Source: Macrolepiota albuminosa
Lineage: Eukaryota; Basidiomycota; Agaricomycetes; Agaricales; Agaricaceae
Length of the DNA: 64,000 nt
Reading direction: 5' to 3'
NCBI GenBank assembly: GCA_027475525.1
Contig: JAMWFC010000055.1
Location: 1,716,212-1,780,211 of the forward strand
Positions 1-10,687 of the stretch are shown here, in pieces. Every line of letters begins with the position of its first letter. Position 1 is the stretch's first letter. Under the pieces are notes generated by a model that made no database searches, had not been told where the DNA came from, and saw only the letters and a list, made by a program, of their open reading frames with translations. Position numbers and translations under genes: made by a program.

Positions 1-1655
1 CGGCGCCACCTGGATCAGGAGCGTGTCGCGGCGCTGTTTCAGCAACGTAGGTGCATTCGCGTGTTTTTTGCTTGGCCCGATCAACCTCCCTTTTTTAGAA
101 CAACAAAACGCACCTGCCCCGGAGGCGGGACCCAGTCGCCTGCCGGAGGCTGCCCCGGAGGCACCGGTCAGTCCCCTGCCGTCGGTTCCCATGGTAGCCC
201 CTCAGGCGGGTTCCAGTCGCCTCCCCCCTCCTCGCCCGAGATTGCCTGCCCCTCGTTTCCGCTGCTCCCGGATGGCGATAGGGACCGTGGCAGAGGTCCC
301 GGAGGGACAACATGTCACGTGGGCAGATGCCACGCAGGAGCTGTTCGAGGAGGCCCTGGAGAGGCCCCGGGGACTGCCCACTCACGCTTGGTGCGTGAAT
401 AACGGTCCGGTGAGTTGCGCCCTTACCTAGGTTCCCCATTGCTGATTTCGGTGCAGTGCCTGCACTGCGCCCGCCGGAGGGTGCTCTGCACCTTCGAAGT
501 CCCGAGCCCCTCGTCCCGCCGGGACACGGCCGTGTGCGAGGCTTGCCGCCTCAATCACGAGCGCTGTTCCATGTCGGCACTGTGGAGGGCGCGGTCTGTC
601 GCCCGGGAGCAGGGATGGCCGCTGGGGGGAGTCACCTGGAGGATGGGGGTTGAGGAGCGCGATTGGGTGGCAGGGGAGGCGGTGGAGCCGGTGGGGGAGG
701 GGCCAGCAGCGCCCGCGGAGGTGTCCAGTGGGGGGTCGCCCGGATGGGGGGCCGGGGCCAGCCCGTGGTGTTGATCACGCGCCGGGCCCCTCGGTCCGTC
801 GCCTGGGGGCAGGGGGGGTACCTGGACAAGGGGAAGCGGCGGGCGTCGCCCAGTCCCTCCCCGGGACCTCCCAAGAGGACGCGATTGTTCCTGGAGACCC
901 CCTCCCCGATCCGGTCGTCCAGTCCCTCCCCGGGACCTTCTTCTAGGGGGAGACGCCTATTCATGGGGACCCCTTCCCCGGTATCTCCCCCGCGCTTATC
1001 CCCGGCGGTGTTTTCCCCCTTGTCTGGGGGCCTACTAGCGGGCGAAGTCGGGACCCTGCAGGGACAGGTCGGGCGGGAGGAGGAGGGCCTCGAGGAGGGG
1101 GTGGGGGAGGAGGCAGCGGTCGGGAGGAGTCCGGAGGTGGATCGGGAGGCCAGAGTTGCCCAGGGAGAGGTGGAGGCCGGGCTGGGGGCGTCGCAGGCGA
1201 GGCTGGAGCAGGGAGTAGGGATCCCGGAGAGGATCTCCTCGGGGCAGGAGTTGGTGGAGGGGCTGCGCCGCGATGTGGTGATCGTGCGCATGGCCTCATT
1301 GAGTGAGTCTCCCGTCGCCTACTTGCTATTTCTGCTAACGTCTCCAGGCTGGGCCCAGGAGCACCGCTCGCTCCTGGACGGGGTCGCCACGGCACTTGCC
1401 GCGTTGCAGGGGGGGAAACGCCCGGGGGTGGAGTGCGGGCTCGACCTCCTGGGGCGGTTGGTGAGTGCCCACCGGCGAAGGAATGTGCCTGCCCCGGGAT
1501 CTTGGTTCGAGCGTGTACTGGACGAGGGTGAGCCCCTCCCGTCCTGGGATGCGCTGGCCGAGGAAGTGCGGCGGGAGGAGGGTCCAGGGGGAATGGGGGA
1601 AGACTTCCGGGGTTGGCCGAGGGGGGGAGGGGACGATTCGGGGCCTCAGCTCTAG
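1..1655 (+). CDS. Antisense accessory gene of gypsy-1 with Zn2Cys6-like cluster (5' end missing)
   Basis: A spliced gene on the strand opposite to gag-pol. Probable exons are <1-46, 99-409 and 457-1655, with a possible further intron at about 1295-1347; introns are GT-AG and about 50 bp. Exon 3 opens with a cysteine cluster spaced CX2CX6CX15CX2CX6C with basic residues after the second Cys (CLHCARRRVLC ... CEAC..NHERC). This matches the spacing of fungal Zn(II)2Cys6 binuclear clusters, which are usually DNA-binding. After it come an S/P-rich linker with two copies of a short RLF-TPSP-type motif, an acidic coiled-coil-like stretch and a helical C-terminus ending in TAG at 1653-1655. The frame shifts once near 720-760 in G-runs, by mutation or sequence error. 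The product's function is unknown. It is related in layout to the gene at 13885-16175. Confidence 0.6.
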
Positions 1656-1921
1656 GGGCCCCCCGTTTTTCTTGTCGTTTGCTCGTTCTCGTGACCCGTA
1701 GCTGTAACAATATGTAGTTCTAGAAAAATGTACATATTCGACCGTCGTATTTCTAATGATGTAAGTAAAGTAGCGGAAAAACGAAAAAGAGTACCTGGCC
1801 CAGAATCCGGGGGGGGCTACTGTGGAAAGGTACTAAAGGAGAGTAAAATCGAGAAAGGAAAAACAGAAAGTATACGCGGGAGTTGAATCCCTGCTGAGTC
1901 CAGAGGCGGGGGTTACACCCT
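1656..1921. other. Gap between convergent accessory gene and pol of gypsy-1
   Basis: This stretch separates the plus-strand accessory gene from the end of the minus-strand pol gene. It should hold both 3' UTRs. I see no further coding sequence in it. Confidence 0.5.
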
Positions 1922-1930
1922 TTACTGCCG

Positions 1931-2904
1931 TCTGTGAGTCCTGCGCCCGGGGGGGTCGTCTCCCGGGTGCCGTTGCTGGAAGTCCCGGAGTTTGTCGAGG
2001 GCGCCTTTCTGTGAGTCCTGCGCCCGGGGGGGTCGTCTCCCGGGTGCCGTTGCTGGAAGTCCCGGAGTTTGTCGAGGGCGCCTTCGAGGTTTCGTCGCGG
2101 CTCCCAAGTGTCGTCCTCTGGGCCATATCCCTTCCATTGTACGAGGAAGTGGGGTCGTCCACGAATGTTCCGGGAGTCGAGGATGTCTTCGACCTCGTAG
2201 TGGTACTCGTCCTCGACCTCGACCAGTGGGGTCGTCCACGAATGTTCCGGGAGTCGAGGATGTCTTCGACCTCGTAGTGGTACTCGTCCTCGACCTCGAC
2301 CGGGGAGGGGGTTCGGGTCGTCGTTCGGGGAAGGGATCCGGGGGGTGTCGTTCCAGGAGGCGGACGTGGAATACCGGGTGCAGCCCCTTAAGTCCCGGGG
2401 GGAGCTCGATCTTGTAGGCGTGGGATGAGACCTTCTTCAGAATCTTGAACGGGCCGAGGCGCTTGTGATCGAGTTTTGGGGAGGGCCGGCGGGTGCGGAG
2501 GTGGCGTCGATCTAACCATACCTTTGTCCCGGGGGTCCAGTCAGGGGTGTCCTCCCGCTTCCGGTCGGCGTGTTTTGCATAGGCCTGGTTCGCGGTATCG
2601 ATCTCTTCCCAGAGAAACTCGTGAAGGGACTGGAGATCCCGGGCCACCTCGTGGACGGCGTGCGACGGGATGTCCCAGAGCGAGAGCGTCAGTCGAGGGT
2701 GGTATCCCTTGTTGGCAAAGAAGGGTGATACCCCGGTGGCAGAGTGCGGCGTGTTGTTGTACGTGAACTCGGCCAGGGGGAGCTCGGCGTGCCAGTCGTC
2801 CTGCAAGTAGTTGACGTACAGCCGGAGGTGTTGTTGTACGTGAACTCGGCCAGGGGGAGCTCGGCGTGCCAGTCGTCCTGCAAGTAGTTGACGTACAGCC
2901 GGAG
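1931..2904. repeat. Three 77-bp head-to-tail duplications (assembly joins)
   Basis: Exact 77-bp segments are repeated in tandem at 1931-2084, 2148-2301 and 2751-2904. They break the integrase and chromodomain frame of gypsy-1. Removing one copy of each returns a single frame across this region. Confidence 0.9.
2080..2300 (-). other. Chromodomain at the integrase C-terminus of gypsy-1
   Basis: Reading through the assembly duplications, the minus strand encodes [15 protein letters not shown], then [17 protein letters not shown] and RRNLEGA. This is a canonical chromodomain with aromatic positions at the FLVQW and W-P blocks. In chromoviruses the domain steers integration toward methylated-histone chromatin. 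The region is split across three frames by the 77-bp repeats at 1931-2084 and 2148-2301. Confidence 0.85.
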
Positions 2905-3156
2905 ATACTGCTCAAGGGACTGGTTGACCCTTTCGGTTTGACCGTCGGTTTTGGGGTGGTAGGCGGTAGTAGAGAGGTTAGTCTTTACTTCAAGTGCCTT
3001 ACACAGGGAAGTCCAAAACTTGGACACGAAGAGGGGGCCCCGGTCGGAGACGATGTCGTCTGGGAGACCATGCTTGGCAAAGACGTGCTCGAGGAACAGC
3101 CGGGCGAAGTCCGGGGCGGTATCCGTGGTGTGGCAGGGTAGGAAGATGCCCTGTTT

Positions 3157-3256
3157 NNNNNNNNNNNNNNNNNNNNNNNNNNNNNNNNNNNNNNNNNNNN
3201 NNNNNNNNNNNNNNNNNNNNNNNNNNNNNNNNNNNNNNNNNNNNNNNNNNNNNNNN
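3157..3256. other. Assembly gap of 100 N
   Basis: Exactly 100 N lie inside the integrase coding region. The 77 bp before the gap (3080-3156) are identical to the 77 bp after it (3257-3333), so the two contig ends overlap and the gap probably has no real length. 77+100 is divisible by three, which is why the frame survives. Confidence 0.97.
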
Positions 3257-5199
3257 AAGACGTGCTCGAGGAACAGCCGGGCGAAGTCCGGGGCGGTATC
3301 CGTGGTGTGGCAGGGTAGGAAGATGCCCTGTTTGGTTAGCCTGCACACAATGACGAGAATGGCATCGAACCCTTCAGATTCCGGGAGCTCGACGATGTGG
3401 TCCAGAGATATTGAGGACCAGGGGCGTCGTCCGACCGGCAGGGGTTTCAGGAGTCCGTACGGTCGGTGTCGGGGGACCTTGGCCCGGAGGCAGGGCTCGC
3501 ATGATCGAATGTAACGGGTCACGTCCTTCTTCAACCCTGGCCAAAAGTAAGTCCGGGAGATGAGCTGGAGGGTCTTACGTATTCCAGGATGTCCCCAGAG
3601 CTTGTGGTCGTGGTGTTGACGGAGGACGTCGTAGCGAAGTCGGGCGTGATCCGGGACGTAGATGCGGCCATCCCGGAGGAGGAGTTTTTCGTCGGGGGAC
3701 AGGGAGAAGGCGGGGTCCCGGTCGGTCCCATCGGGGGGTCTGCGGGGGTCATGGTTGGTGAAGTACTTGTCTCGGGGGGCGCGGCGGATCTGACTCAGGG
3801 TCCCTTCCTCGTTTAAAATTAGTAAGGCATTCAAATGTTTGGGAGGGATCACCACGCGATGATTGAACGCATTACGTTCCGCCTCGAACGACCTCTTGGG
3901 GTAGACGTCCGGACGGCGGGTGAGGGCGTTGGGCTTGGCGCCAAGTCGTCCCAGGCGGTATTGGATCGTGAAGTCGTACTCCGAGAGGATCTCGGACCAT
4001 CGGGCCTGCCGTCGACTGAGTTGCTTGGTCGTGGTGAAGTACTGCAGGTTATTATGATCCGAGTAGACCTGGATCCGGTGCCGGGCTCCCTCGAGGTAGG
4101 CCCGCCATTGCTTGAAGGCTTCGACGATGGCGAGGAGTTCCTTGTCGTAAATGTCGTAGTTGAGCTCGGCGTCAATCATGGACCGGGTGTAGAAAGCGAC
4201 TGGCCGGGGTTCCCCACCGTCAGATTCCATCTGTGAGAGAATCCCGGCGATGGCGTAGTCGGAGGCGTCACATTCCAGGATGATCGGGAGGGCCGGGTCG
4301 TAGTGCCGGAGTACCGGGGCGACTGTGAAAGCCTCCTTGAGCAGGTTAAAGACGCTCTGGCACTTACTGTCCCAGTTCCAGGCGATGTCCTTGCATGTGA
4401 GCCGGTTGAGGGGTTTCGTAATCCCGGAGTAGTTGTCTATAAACCTCCGGTAGAAGTTAGCGAAACCCAGGAAGGACTGTACTTCCTTCACGTTCCGGGG
4501 CTGCGGCCAGTTGACGATAGCCTCGACCTTATGGGGATCCATGCGAACGCCATTCGGGAATACGATGACGCCAAGATACTCGACCTCTTCCATGTGGAAC
4601 AAACACTTTTCGGGCTTGGCGTGGAGATTGTGCTCCCGGAGGCGTTCGAGGACTTGCCGGACGTGCTTCTGGTGATCCTCCTTCGAGTCGGAATAGATGA
4701 GGATGTCGTCCAGGTAGACTATCACGAAGACGTCGCTCATGTCGTGGAAGATGTCGTTCATGAAGTATTGGAACGTGGCGGGGGAGTTAGTCATTCCGAA
4801 AGGCATTACAAGGTACTCAAACAGACCATACCGCGTGCGGAACGCGGTTTTCCACTCGTGTCCCAGGGCGATTCGGACGTTGTTGTAACCAGAGCGGAGG
4901 TCGATCTTCGTATAAACCTTGGCACTGCGGAGTCGATCGACCAGATCGCCAATGAGCGGGAGCGGGTAGCGGTTCTTCTTGGTGATCTTATTGAGTCCCC
5001 GGTAGTCGACACAGAGTCGGAGCGAGCCATCCTTCTTCTTGGCGAATAGAACTGGGGCTCCGGCGGCGGAGGCGGAGGGTCGGATGAATCCCTTACCGAG
5101 CATTTCGTCGAGGTAGTCCTTGAGGGCCCGGAGCTCGACCTCCGACATGTTGTACACCTTGCCGAAAGGGGGTTTGGCTCCTTCCTCGAGGTCGATGGT

Positions 5200-6885
5200 G
5201 TGATCATAGGGCGGTGAGGGGGGATCTCCTTGGCGTCTCCTTCGGAGAATACGTCAGCGAACTCGTGATACTCCGGGGGAACTACTTCTCGGAGGATCTG
5301 CTCCTCGGTTTTCGGTTCCGGGGGAATAGCGTCCCCTCGTAGGTGTTCTTCCGGGAGAGAAGGCGAGGTGTGCAGCTGAAACGTGGGAGTTCCATCCCTC
5401 ATGAGGCGGGCGAAGGGGGCGGCCCCAATGATCCTGATGTCGAGTGCGCTCGGGTCGATCGGAGTTGCGGAAGCATCGGCCGGAGCGGGTGTGACGCGTG
5501 TCTGAGACCGGCAGGGGTAGTTCGGCCCTTTGTACTTGTTCCGAGGAATGTTTGGGGGTCGATCGGGGGCCTTGCGGTCTCGGACGGGCGTGGGAGGTGC
5601 ATGCGTCGGGGGCGCGTCGATCGTCCCGGGGGTGTCGGGCGTCGGGTCGTTCCCTAGGGCCCGGAGGTGCACGGCGGTCGAGGGGTGGTCTTCGGGTCCC
5701 GGGAAGGTCATGGTGAGCGTCCTCCAATCGATGTCGGGGTTCGTGTCGCGCAGCCAGGGTAGTCCCAGCACCATCGGGGTCGATTCATGAAGTCGCGTGA
5801 CCAGGAAGTCGGAAGTGAACTCGTAGTTGTTGTCCAGGGTCACAGCACCATCGGGGTCGATTCATGAAGTCGCGTGACCAGGAAGTCGGAAGTGAACTCG
5901 TAGTTGTTGTCCAGGGTCACGCGTCCCAAGTGAGACCTTTGGATGGGGCCGGAGGAGGAGGGGGTGCCGTCGAGGCGCTGCAGGCGGAGGGGCTGGTCGA
6001 GGGAGTCGTGGGGGAGGTCGAGGGCGTCGCTGATGAAAACCCCGGTGGCTCCGCTGTCGATAAGGGCCGATATCGGTCCCGGGGTGCCGTCCAGCCTGGC
6101 ATTGATGACGAAGGATCGGGACGAGCGGGACTGGAGTCCGGGGGGTGGTGGGGGCTCGTCCGGGGGGTCCTTCTGGCATTGATGACGAAGGATCGGGACG
6201 AGCGGGACTGGAGTCCGGGGGGTGGTGGGGGCTCGTCCGGGGGGTCCTTCAGGGTTGGGTTTGAGGAGTGGGGGACGTCGAAGGGGAGTTGCTGGTCGTC
6301 GGGGGTCGGGTTCCGGGTCAGGCAAAGGGTGAGGTGTCGCCAATCGATGCGGGGGTTAGTGTCTCGGAGCCACGGGAGCCCTAGGACCAGGGGTGCGGAA
6401 GGGTGAAGTTTGGTCACCAACATCCGGGGGGTGTGAGTCTGTCCGTTGGCGAAAGTGACGGGCATACGCACGAAGTGGGTGATGTCCCCTGCCGTAGAGG
6501 CGTCTCCGTCAAAGAGGCAGAGCCGTACCGGGACCGGGAGTCGCTGGGCGGGTTCCGGGGCGAGGGTAGACCATGCTTCATCGATGAAGTTGTCGGTGGC
6601 GCCACTGTCGACGAGGGTGTTGAGGGGAGTTCCGGAGGGGGTGATGCGGGTTTTGAGGAGGAGGGAGTGCGAAGAGTGGGAGGGTAGATAAGCCGTGAGG
6701 GTGTCCTGTATGAGTGTCGTAGAGCGAAGATGTGAGACCGGGGCAGAGAAGACGTCGGGGTCGATTCCGCGATTTAGGGCGTCTTCCGGGTCTAAATCAC
6801 CGGGTCGTTTTCCGAATACTCGTAGGTGGCGTCCTCCCCTTCGAAGGTCCAGGTGGCACGTCCCATGACCTGTCGTTTGGGGCAC
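5200..6885 (-). pseudogene. gypsy-1 tandem aspartic protease domains (start of pol)
   Basis: Two different retropepsin-like domains follow each other. The first (about 6690-6330) has LVDSGATDNFID and ends VLGLPWLRDTNPRIDW. The second (about 6150-5690) has LIDSGATGVFIS and again ends VLGLPWLRDTNPDIDW. They differ widely between these motifs, so this is not a duplicated contig. Retropepsins cut Gag-Pol into mature proteins, and each active enzyme is normally a dimer of one such domain. A proline-rich linker joins them, and an acidic spacer follows before RT. Assembly duplications at 5766-5919 and 6096-6249 shift the frame inside the second domain. The ORF overlaps the end of gag in the -1 frame. 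Confidence 0.8.
5766..6249. repeat. Two 77-bp duplications (assembly joins) in the second protease domain
   Basis: Exact repeats at 5766-5919 and 6096-6249. Each shifts the protease reading frame by two bases. Confidence 0.9.
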
Positions 6886-7921
6886 TCGGAGATGAAATGA
6901 TCTTTCTCACCACAGAGTATGCAGACACCCTCCCTTCTCCGTCGTTCCTGCACATCCGTCGGGACTTCGATTCAGGGTCGTCCCTTCTTTTGAAGCCGGT
7001 TGGCTAGGAGGGCCTCCTCGTTCTGTTCGTCGTTGAAGTCGAAGTCTTCGGGGTCTTCCGGGGGTTCCTCGGGGCTTGGCATGTCGCCCGGGTCGTGGGC
7101 GGCCACGGCGGCGTTGAGTTGGGCCTGGGGGCGGGCGCCGCTGCCGGGGTTCTGCCAGGGAACGCGGGGGGACCGGGGTTCCGACCTTGGGGGTTGGGGG
7201 CTTTGCCGGAGGGCCAAGGGGGTCCTCCTCTAGGGTTCCAGGGGGGTCGGGAATTCGAATACTCGCTGCGGTCTTCCCAGTAGCGCTGATCGATCTGCAT
7301 GACAAGGGCCTTGTATCCGTCGTAGGAGGGTTGTTTTGGGGCGAGTCGGAGGACGTCCTTGATACGTTGTGGGAGGGCGCGGCGGAGGGCGTACCGGAGG
7401 GCGCTGTAATTCCAACCTGTCTCGTAAGCTTCCTTTTCAAAACGTACGATGAAGGTAGTGAAACGTTCTTCAGAGCGCATCTGGAGGTTGAAGAGGTTGT
7501 CCTCGGCCTCGGCCACGGTGTCGTATATCCCGAATTTCCCGGAGAACTCGTCGACGAAGGCTTGCCAGCGAGCGAGTGCCGGGTTGTTGGAGTCGAACTG
7601 GATGAGGGCCGTGTAGTGATCGAAGGCGATCCCCTGGAGGTATGATGCGGCAAAGGCCACCCAGGAGCTGTCAACCTGAAACGTGAGCGGCTTTGCCTGA
7701 AACGTATTGAGACACTGAGTGAGGAAGGTACGCCATTTTTGGGGGTCCCGGCCCGTGAAAGCGTCGGGCTTTTGGATGTCCAATCGTCCTTCGCGGGCGA
7801 GGGCGTCGCGAGCGTCGTCCGGTCCGGCAGCGTTGCGGGGGGGAGGGCCAGCATTGTAATAGTAGTAGTAATGATTACCCCCCCTCCTTGAGGAGGAAAA
7901 GCACCAAGGGCGGGGCCCCAC
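6790..7921 (-). pseudogene. gag: gypsy-1 gag: capsid domain and CCHC zinc knuckle
   Basis: The 7921-6975 part encodes a retrotransposon Gag capsid-like domain: F-GRDPQKWRTFL, then a helical region with W-FVDEFSGKFG and a late ALRRALPQRIKD block. The frame then meets a TGA at 6972-6974. The same frame continues after it with a zinc knuckle CILCGEKDHFISEC (CX2CX4HX4C) and ends near 6790. The TGA would be an Arg codon before a single C-to-T change, so it may be a point mutation rather than a programmed stop. Pol begins in the -1 frame and overlaps this end. Gag forms the virus-like particle and binds the element RNA. Confidence 0.8.
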
Positions 7922-7979
7922 CCGCCGGGAGGTCCTCCTCCGGGTGGCTCACCTGGGGGTCCATGCCCGGGAGGTCCGT

Positions 7980-9687
7980 TGTCCCAAGGGGGTTCGTTCC
8001 TGCCAGGAGGGGGCCCGGGTCTCCACGCAGGGAGTGGCGGAGGTGGAGGGCCTGGGTGTCCCAAGGGGGTTCGTTCCTGCCAGGAGGGGGCCCGGGTCTC
8101 CACGCAGGGAGTGGCGGGGGTGGAGGGCCTGGGGGTCGTCCTCGAGGTTCAGCTGGGGGTGGCGGAGGCGGTCGGGGAGGGTTCGGCGGTGTCGGGTCGG
8201 GGGGCCTGGGGGTCGTCCTCGAGGTTCAGCTGGGGGTGGCGGAGGCGGTCGGGGAGGGTTCGGCGGTGTCGGGTCGGGTGGAGGGGGGTTAGGTGCTGGG
8301 TCAGGTGCCGGGTTGCGCGGAGGACATTCAATCCGGGAGGGTCGTGCTTGTATCGGGGGTCGCGGGGGGTTTCGTAGGTCGAAGTGGGGTGGCGGATCGC
8401 GGCGGAAGTTGCGTTCCGGAGGGCTTGTATCGGGGGTCGCGGGGGGTTTCGTAGGTCGAAGTGGGGTGGCGGATCGCGGCGGAAGTTGCGTTCCGGAGGG
8501 GCTGGGGCTGACGTAGGGGGCGGTACCGGGACGGGCGCAGGCACGGGACGTGGTTCGTTGTTGCCACGCGTAAGCTCGTCGATGTAGCACAGCGTGTCGT
8601 CCATGCTAGGGGTGTCCGCGCGGGGTCTGCCGGGGTTCGCCGGGGCCGGGGGTCGGGCGTTGTCTGTTTGCGGGAGGGGTTCCAGGGGTCTTTGGGGCTG
8701 TCCCCAGGTCTCGAAGGTACTAGGGACGGAGTTAGCCCTGCAGCGAGTTGACAAGCCTACCGTGTGGGCCGTGGGTTGATCGAAGAGGCCTCCAGCCGGG
8801 TTGAGGGACCGTAATATGGCTGGGGCGTTCTGCCGTTCTTCCCATTGTCGTTGTTCCGGAGTGGGGACCGTGGGGGCTGCCGGGACTGCTGGGGCTGGTT
8901 CCGGGAGTTCCCGTCAAATGTGAATCGAGCGACCTGGGTCCGTGGGGTCGTTGAGGGGCCGAGGGGAGGGGGACGCGTGGACTTCGTCGAGCAGTTGCTG
9001 TAATTCTTCCCGGAGGATCGTATTGCGCCTATACTTTACCATGGTTTGCTCCCGTGGACTTCGTCGAGCAGTTGCTGTAATTCTTCCCGGAGGATCGTAT
9101 TGCGCCTATACTTTACCATGGTTTGCTCCAGGAGTTCTCCTCGCGTGAGGCGATCCCTGAATTTGACCAGGCAGTGAGCCCATTCCTCCGGAGTGCCTCC
9201 AAAGTCGTCGTGTCCGAATTCCACGAGCAGCGTCCTTGTCCGTTGCGCGAAGTTCTCTGGCGAGATCCTGAGGGAGCAGAGTACCTCGTCCTGTTGCCGT
9301 TCATACTCTTCGAGGCGTCGTCGTCCCATTGGCGAGGGAGGGGTTCGAGCGGGTGGGGCGGCGGCCGGGTAATGACGAAGGGGGTAGTCGGGGTAGGGGG
9401 GTCCTCGGGGTTCTCGGGGTTGGGGGACGGGGCGCTGGTAACCGTAGTAGGGGGTGGGTGCAAAGGGGCCCTCGCTGGGGGGAATCGGGCGAGGTCCACT
9501 GGGTACAGGTGGGGTCTCCGGCAGGCCCCCGGGGATGCTCCGGTACGAGGGGACCTCCACGGGTCGCGCCATGGCTAAATTGGGCGGAGGGGCCCAGCTG
9601 GCTGAGGGCCGATGCTCCGGTACGAGGGGACCTCCACGGGTCGCGCCATGGCTAAATTGGGCGGAGGGGCCCAGCTGGCTGAGGGCC
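7980..9687. repeat. Five 77-bp duplications (assembly joins)
   Basis: Exact repeats at 7980-8133, 8125-8278 (overlapping the previous), 8346-8499, 8976-9129 and 9534-9687. All lie in the N-terminal gag region and cause its apparent frame breaks. Confidence 0.9.
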
Positions 9688-9862
9688 CTAGGTCATAGAG
9701 GGATGGGTCGGGGGCCCAGTGGCGGTGGTGATATGGAGGTTCGTACGGGAGAGGTGGATAGACGGGGCGGGGGGTCTGCGCGGAGTAGTGATCGGGTACC
9801 GGGCGTCCGTAAGGGTCGGTCTGGTACCCGGTGGGGTAGTAAGTGTGAGTATACGTAGCCAT
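8150..9862 (-). pseudogene. gypsy-1 N-terminal Pro/Arg-rich ORF upstream of gag
   Basis: The ATG at 9862 lies 33 bases inside the LTR. It opens a Tyr/Pro-rich start (MATYTHTYYPTGYQ) followed by a helical part containing LEEYERQQDEVLCSLRIS and a charged block near 9120-9200. A long Pro/Arg-rich low-complexity region then leads toward gag. It is probably the N-terminal part of one Gag polyprotein. Five 77-bp duplications (7980, 8125, 8346, 8976, 9534) break it into pieces. No enzyme motif is present. Confidence 0.6.
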
Positions 9863-9895
9863 CAAGAACGGTGTAAGGAGAGAGTCTTGATATTA

Positions 9896-10687
9896 TGTCA
9901 GGTTCCGCTGAGTCGGGGGCCTTTCAGGAAAGCAACGCCCTTACGATGCGGACTTGACCTACAAATACTCGGGTGTCTGGAACTCCGAGGCTAGGGCTCC
10001 GGGGTTCAAGACGGGGACAGGGGTAATCCCGGGATAGGGGACTAGAGTCCGGAGGTTTTGGGTTGGAGGTAACTGGGGTTAGAGGGGGTCGAGTCGTGAA
10101 CCGGAGGTTCTAAGACGAGACCAAGTTAGTAACTTAAGAGTCGCGAAGTGCGTACCAAAGCTTAGAGCACGCGAATACTAAGGCGTGCCAGTCGAAGCGT
10201 ACCAAACAAGGTGTACCAGTCAAGCAAGGGGCACGCAATATCCAAAGTAACAGTTATGCAATATCAAGACTGGCGAATACAGTGGGAAGCTATGCTATAA
10301 GTACTACGGGAACGTGTCTCGGGGTTCCGGGGTGTCTAGGATGAGTTCCGGGGGCCATTGAGTAGCGGGCAGGGACTGTATACCGGGATCGCGCGTGTGG
10401 GGACGCGCGATCAATTGGCGTGGAGGGAGTTGTGATGCGTGGTGCGTGATGCGTGATGGCCGCGCCGCGAGATCTGATCGTTGATGGCGGTTGGTCCCGG
10501 GGTCCATGATGCAAGGGTCCCGGGGGGCTGGCTGATGGTGATCGTTGACGGATGATGGCGGCCGTTGATGCATGTGATGGCGGTGCCGGTAGTAGTGATG
10601 GCGGGGCGCGTTCTGCGGGGTTGGGGGGAGGGTTAGCGGGTGGGGTTCCGGGGGTGTCTCGGGGTGGATCCGGAGGGGGTCGTGACA
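9896..10687 (-). repeat. gypsy-1 LTR, 792 bp (the element's 5' LTR)
   Basis: It begins TGTCAGG and ends CGTGACA on the plus strand, so it has TG...CA ends. Gag starts 33 bases inside it on the minus strand. A decayed homologue of matching length (about 790 bp after removing nested insertions) is found at 44065-46755, which confirms the boundaries. The last base abuts the MULE-like gene. No TGG-type primer binding site is visible just inside the LTR. Confidence 0.88.

Larger units (their letters stand above)
1922..5213 (-). pseudogene. pol: gypsy-1 pol: reverse transcriptase, RNase H, integrase, chromodomain
   Basis: Reading down the minus strand: RT with LCVDYRGLN and the YLDD active site near 4705-4716; RNase H with [11 protein letters not shown] and YSDHNNL blocks (about 4290-4030); integrase zinc finger HX3H...CX2C near 3610-3490; integrase core with DHIVELP, VSDRGP and the [10 protein letters not shown] block around the catalytic Glu; a C-terminal [20 protein letters not shown] region; and a chromodomain at about 2300-2080. 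The enzyme set copies the RNA genome and inserts the cDNA. A 1-nt loss in a G-run near 5209-5213 separates the protease frame from RT. Duplications at 1931, 2148 and 2751 and the N gap are assembly faults, so the underlying gene may be more intact than it looks. Confidence 0.9.
1..10687 (-). mobile_element. Ty3/gypsy retrotransposon gypsy-1 (chromovirus), left end outside window
   Basis: The minus strand reads, in order: LTR (10687-9896), a proline-rich N-terminal ORF, gag, CCHC zinc knuckle, two aspartic protease domains, reverse transcriptase, RNase H, integrase and a chromodomain. The domain order RT-RH-IN-chromodomain places it among Ty3/gypsy chromoviruses. The 3' LTR lies left of position 1, so length and target duplication cannot be measured. 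Between pol and the missing LTR is a plus-strand spliced gene. The copy is CpG-rich, so recent, but its frames are broken by many 77-bp assembly duplications, a 100-N gap and a probable 1-nt deletion. It sits inside a MULE-like gene at 10687/10688. Confidence 0.92.

Noticed and set aside
632..1710. Long minus-strand ORFs over the gypsy-1 accessory gene
   Set aside because: GC-rich low complexity gives open frames on all strands. They show no motifs, while the plus-strand frame has the cysteine cluster and splice sites.
6790..6885. A canonical -1 slippery heptamer at the gag-pol overlap of gypsy-1
   Set aside because: Candidates (GGAAAAC, CCCCAAA) are out of phase or do not fit X-XXY-YYZ.
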